Position numbers and translations under genes: made by a program
Assembly: GCF_002078875.1 (NCBI RefSeq)
Contig: NC_034412.1
Span: 14,742,876 to 14,806,875 of the forward strand
DNA length: 64,000 nucleotides
DNA from: Numida meleagris
Lineage: Eukaryota; Chordata; Aves; Galliformes; Numididae
Direction of reading: 5' to 3'
Notes under the pieces: model-generated
What the model was told of the DNA's origin: nothing
Databases searched by the model: none
What the model saw: only the letters and a program-made list of their open reading frames with translations
Part shown: positions 59,801 through 64,000 of the stretch, piece after piece
Numbering within the stretch: position 1 is the stretch's first letter
Layout: each line of letters begins with the position of its first letter

Positions 59801-62537
59801 ATCACATTATGCTTGACATGTACATGCATAACATTTATTTCTATTTATTGTGCAGTTGGACCTTATGACTCATGTTTCACACTCCACTCTGTACTGGTTG
59901 GCCCCTCATACGCCTAGTCTGAATCATACTATGCACTGAATAACCTAAGTTTCAGCAAAGCCCCTACAGATACAGTGGGGCTTAATTTGGCTTCTCAGCT
60001 CAACAATTGCTTCATGTTTATATAGTTAATCGAGGTGCTGCAGAGCAAGTATTAGGCCAAAAGTCCTTTCCTTTACCAGAATCACTGCTAAGATGATGAC
60101 GAGAACCATCAACTTGGAACTGAGACAGCAGCAGACAATACAGTAGGATTCCCAGATTTGGTCTGGTTTTGCTTGCATAGCATTCAGCAATGATTTATCT
60201 TACTGACCTCCTTTTTCAGTATTTTAAAATGCAAGTATTCCCAGGGAGAAGAGTTTGCAGTGGAAACAAACAAACAAAAAAAAGCTAGGAGGGAATAGGA
60301 TGAAGCAAGGAGAAGGCCTAAGAAGGAACTTAGTAATTTCAGAAATTCTTAGTGCTGCATGTAAATAATCAATTTTGTTTTCACAACTTTTTTGTTTTGT
60401 TTGTTTTTAAAGAACCTAAGAAGAAATCTTTCAGCTAATTATTAAAAACTTAAAAAGTTTGGAGTGGCTCTTGTAAGTTTCTTCTTTAGAACATCCTGCT
60501 CAGTTTGGAACATATCAAACCATTCCTACCCTGCTCACAAGGTCAGGGTCTCCAGCTCTGCCCTTCTACATCACAGCACAGGCTTAGCCAACATATCATC
60601 CCACAAGCTAGTGCAAAGCAGTGAGGTTGTTTTATCAATCACTGAGTCCATTTCATCAGTGACCTCGCTACCAAGGCTGAGTTAACAAATCCACAGTGCT
60701 AATGGCAGAGCTGTCAAGCTCATTGTTGCTGGTGAGTTCTGCAGACGTGGCTATACAGCCAAGAAATAGGTCCAGACCATGTTTGAGACCAGGATCACGC
60801 AATCTTTGTATTGGTCTAGTGCTGTGGCCTTTGGCTTTAAAAATACCTGATATATAAATAAAGCGTCAAAAACTAGGTATTCTCTTTTCAATATTTTTGT
60901 GCAGTCATAATTTGTGAAGTGGTGGCTGTTAATGTTTCCTGCTTCAATAGAAATAGCTTTATATTGTGAAAGGTTACTACTGTTATAAGAGCTTCTACTG
61001 TCTGAAGTACTATGAAAAGATACAAAACATACATCATAAATAGGTAACATCTTTGTGAAAGGCATCTCTGTTGCTGCGTTATTCTACTCAAAGAAGAGAT
61101 TTGTTTCTATATTATTGTAAATACTCCAGCATTATCAGTGTCTTAGAAACCCATCTGATAACTGTATGTCCAGGAGAGGCAGATAATGTGCTGCATATAA
61201 ATCCATATCAGCTTGGCCTACCTAGCCTGAACTCCTTTTCAGGTTTAGTTTAGAGTACAGTATACAAATACAAAAGAACAGAAAACAAAAATTTCACGAA
61301 AATATATACTGTAGTAGTAATATGTATAATTAAATTTGCTGAACAATTATGAAATAGTAAAGGAGCTAAAATAAGGCTATTTTCATAAGTTTTGATCAAA
61401 TAACTTTTTACATACTTTTCTAAGATTTCAGTTTTGCACTGTAAAAAACCTCCAAGCACAATAAAATTTGCAGATGCAAACCCCTCTTTGTATAAAAGCA
61501 GCCACAAAATGAGAGAATGTTTATGATTTGCAGGATACTTCTCAAGGAAAGGGTATAAATAAAAGGAACACGAGATGTAATTTCACCTAGTAGAGAACTG
61601 TTAATGTTGAACCTGGTTATTTTGTGTGTGTAATATGATCACTCTAAGTGGAAGTATAAAGGAATATGCAGCAAGGCATACTTCATAGCATACTTTCTAC
61701 TTTAGACTGTTACATGGTGTGGTGTACATCTTAAATACAGCAAAATGATACTTTTGTTATTCTTGAATTTCTCTGTTTATCTGTGGTAACTTTGTGCGCC
61801 ATCATCTGTAATTTTTACAGGAGAGTGAGCAGTAGATATGTTGTGCTTTGTTTTAGAAAGAATTATCAAGTTCTAGGTTTCAATCTGATAATTTTGCAAA
61901 AAAGTAATCTTTTCCCACAGAAGCATCTGCATGAAGCTGATGGTATTTTAAAATATTGAAAATATTAATCTAAAATACATTTAGCTGTGTTGGCTCAAAT
62001 TATTCTTCACACCATATAGTTAGATTGTTTAGTCCAAGTTTAGTTTTTCATCAGACCTACAAACAAAGGTGTTTTTATCTCCCATGATAGGTAGCGGAGT
62101 TTAGAAAGGACAAGAACTGACAAGAACACTGGATTCCCAATGAGAACATTCATTTTTTTTATACAGCTCATAACCCAGAAATTCTGAAGTTGCAATGTGA
62201 TTTTGTTTTGTTCAGCAAGGCTTGTGAATCAATTTCCTGTTAATTAAAGAAAACTTTAAGCTAACTGGAAAAAATATGTTGTACTTATTGCTTGAGTCTA
62301 GATAACATTCTGCACCTACAGTTCTTTTACCTATGCTCTCTTGAAGCATCTAACTTCAGTTTTCCTGCAGGGCTCACTGTTAGGTACATATCGAATATGC
62401 TTCAAGAACTTAGCCGATCAGATCCAAAATATCCGTATTCATTGCTGTAAGCCACAAATAGGTGCTGGATTTAAACAGGACACTCAGGCACAACCCTGTC
62501 AAGATGCTAGAAGAGTATACAGTACATCTTAAAATAA

Positions 62538-62565
62538 AACAAACAAAAAAACAAACAAAAAAAAC
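62538..62565. repeat. (AAAC)n-like A-rich simple repeat
   Basis: Alternating A runs and single C residues in an otherwise unremarkable region. No retroposed sequence precedes it. Confidence 0.75.
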
Positions 62566-64000
62566 CCACCACTATCTAAAGCATATTCTGATTTTGACCT
62601 CTTACCTCCAACCCAAAGGAAGATTGCAAGTTTACATGCAAGATAAATTATTTCCTTACACTTCACTGCTTATCTTGGAGCTGTTTAAAGGCTAAAGTTT
62701 TCTACCGAGCTAATTCAAATATACTGACCAAGGCTGTTCCATGATGGAATATGTCTTTATCTCTTCTGTCATATCATTTTATTGATGACATGCCTGTGTC
62801 AAAGCAGAAGCCAATCAACACTGCAAAGCTCCACAACTTCCAGCTACGAGCAGATTGCCACCACCGACAAGCACACTTGCACAGAGTTGCACTCTGCTCT
62901 GTGCACACATTAGAGCCTAGTTTTTCTGCAAATAAAATTTAGTCTTCTGGTCCAAAAAATCCATAGAATCCGTAGCCTCCTGAAAGAACTGCCACAGGTT
63001 GGGACATCCCTGCATTTCAACCTACAATGAAACACCTGCAATGCCAGCAGTATTGCATTTACTGATAATACTTAATAGAATACTTAACACACAGCTGTTA
63101 AGTTCACTATAGCAATAGAAAAAAACACATGGAACAGTACGAAGAATGTGCTGCATAACTGTATTAATCCTATATTGTTTTTAAATGGATGCTTTCACAG
63201 AAAACAGGAATCAAAGACTTCGTATGCTTCAGATTCGGGAAATGCTTGATTTTCTGAAAGCACAGTGCAGTTCTCTTAGGAGAACTCTAACAAATATGGA
63301 GAAAAATACTGAAACATCACTACACACAAAGTTTGAATTGCAGTTTAAAGATTTAAAAAATTAAATGACTTCTGGTCTATTACTCTTTCTGATGACTGTG
63401 CGTTTGACAGCATTTTACTGACAGTGGTTTCAGTATTTCTCCTTCAGAAGGAGATAAAACAGGAGATAAAGTGCGTTTTAAGTGGTTGAGAAGAGAGTAA
63501 AACACAACAAGAAACGTCTGAAGATGAGTCAATGCAGATGCAGTTCCTAGAGCAGCATTACATGCTATTACTTTTGCTACACTGAAAATGGGTAATTTCA
63601 AATCAAGAAACTACCTAAAAAGTAGAAATTGCTTGTAGGCTCCATATTACCTTACGCTGTTTGAAAAGTATGAAGTTTCAGGCTTTACAGTAATCAAAAT
63701 TGCAAACATCCTTCTAACTACATTTTAAACCCTCTAATATTCTACACTAAAATTCTCAGTTTCCACTTTTTACCAGCAAACTTTGACACTGATTTAGAGA
63801 AGTCAAAGCAGTTCTGAAAACACCAGCCACAAATCTGTCACAGCTCTTCCAATGAGCAAACAGGGCAGCCTTAACACTGCTCTTCAGATTTCTGTAGTGC
63901 AGTGTTAAAATCTGTTTGCTTTATTCTCATCTAAAACGTTGTTGCTGCACAGACATGGTTATAGTTCCTAGTCTGTTAAATGAGACTTTGCATTTTTAAG

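Larger units (their letters stand above)
56766..64000. other. Downstream flank of AGTR1, no gene recognised
   Basis: About 7.2 kb after the receptor gene. It holds a composite (AT)n(GA)n(CA)n microsatellite (56831-56864), (AAAC)n-like tracts (about 60269-60288 and 62538-62565), and a slightly GC-richer part (58860-59180) that I cannot assign. Open frames of 60-121 codons have no recognisable domains. In other amniotes carboxypeptidase genes (CPB1, CPA3) lie further downstream of AGTR1, but I see none of their exons here. Confidence 0.55.

Noticed and set aside
1..64000. CRISPR arrays, operons, tRNA or rRNA genes
   Set aside because: No regularly spaced identical repeats, no clustered same-strand genes, and no tRNA box A/B pairs or rRNA segments were seen. 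The window is vertebrate nuclear DNA.

Overview
The window looks like nuclear DNA from a bird, most likely a galliform (chicken/turkey type). It carries many 5'-truncated CR1 LINE copies with the typical 3' ends built on ATTCTATGA-like repeats, an ERVL-type solo LTR, AT-rich single-copy DNA, and one intact gene whose protein reads as the avian angiotensin II type 1 receptor, AGTR1. Nothing suggests a bacterial, viral or organellar source.

Layout. From 1 to about 35.5 kb the DNA is gene-poor. It holds CR1 copies (1-212, 15790-17370, 31690-31835, 32128-32282), a near-complete solo LTR (220-745), older SINE/LINE-like fragments, and an AT-rich homeodomain-motif-rich stretch near 19.0-20.0 kb that could be a conserved enhancer cluster. 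A CpG island at about 35.59-36.13 kb holds a TATA box (35878) and a good splice donor (36041/36042). I read this as the AGTR1 promoter and untranslated first exon. An intron of about 18.9 kb follows, with three CR1 copies near its 3' end. The terminal exon starts at 54940 and carries the whole 359-codon reading frame (54993-56072). Its AU-rich 3' UTR has two polyadenylation signals (56710, 56741). The last 7 kb is non-coding as far as I can see.

The window is therefore essentially one locus: promoter, non-coding exon, long intron, single coding exon and 3' UTR of a Gq-coupled receptor for angiotensin II, with upstream DNA that may hold distal control elements. In other amniotes AGTR1 lies next to a gene desert leading to ZIC1/ZIC4, which fits the empty upstream 35 kb, but that synteny is remembered, not visible here. 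I found no undescribed biological system. The points most worth a second look are the receptor's drug-contact residues, a perfect 22-bp palindrome and an AU-rich element in the 3' UTR, a C11 tract at the only 3' splice site I can assign, G-quadruplex motifs at the promoter and in the intron, and the candidate enhancer block near 19.5 kb.
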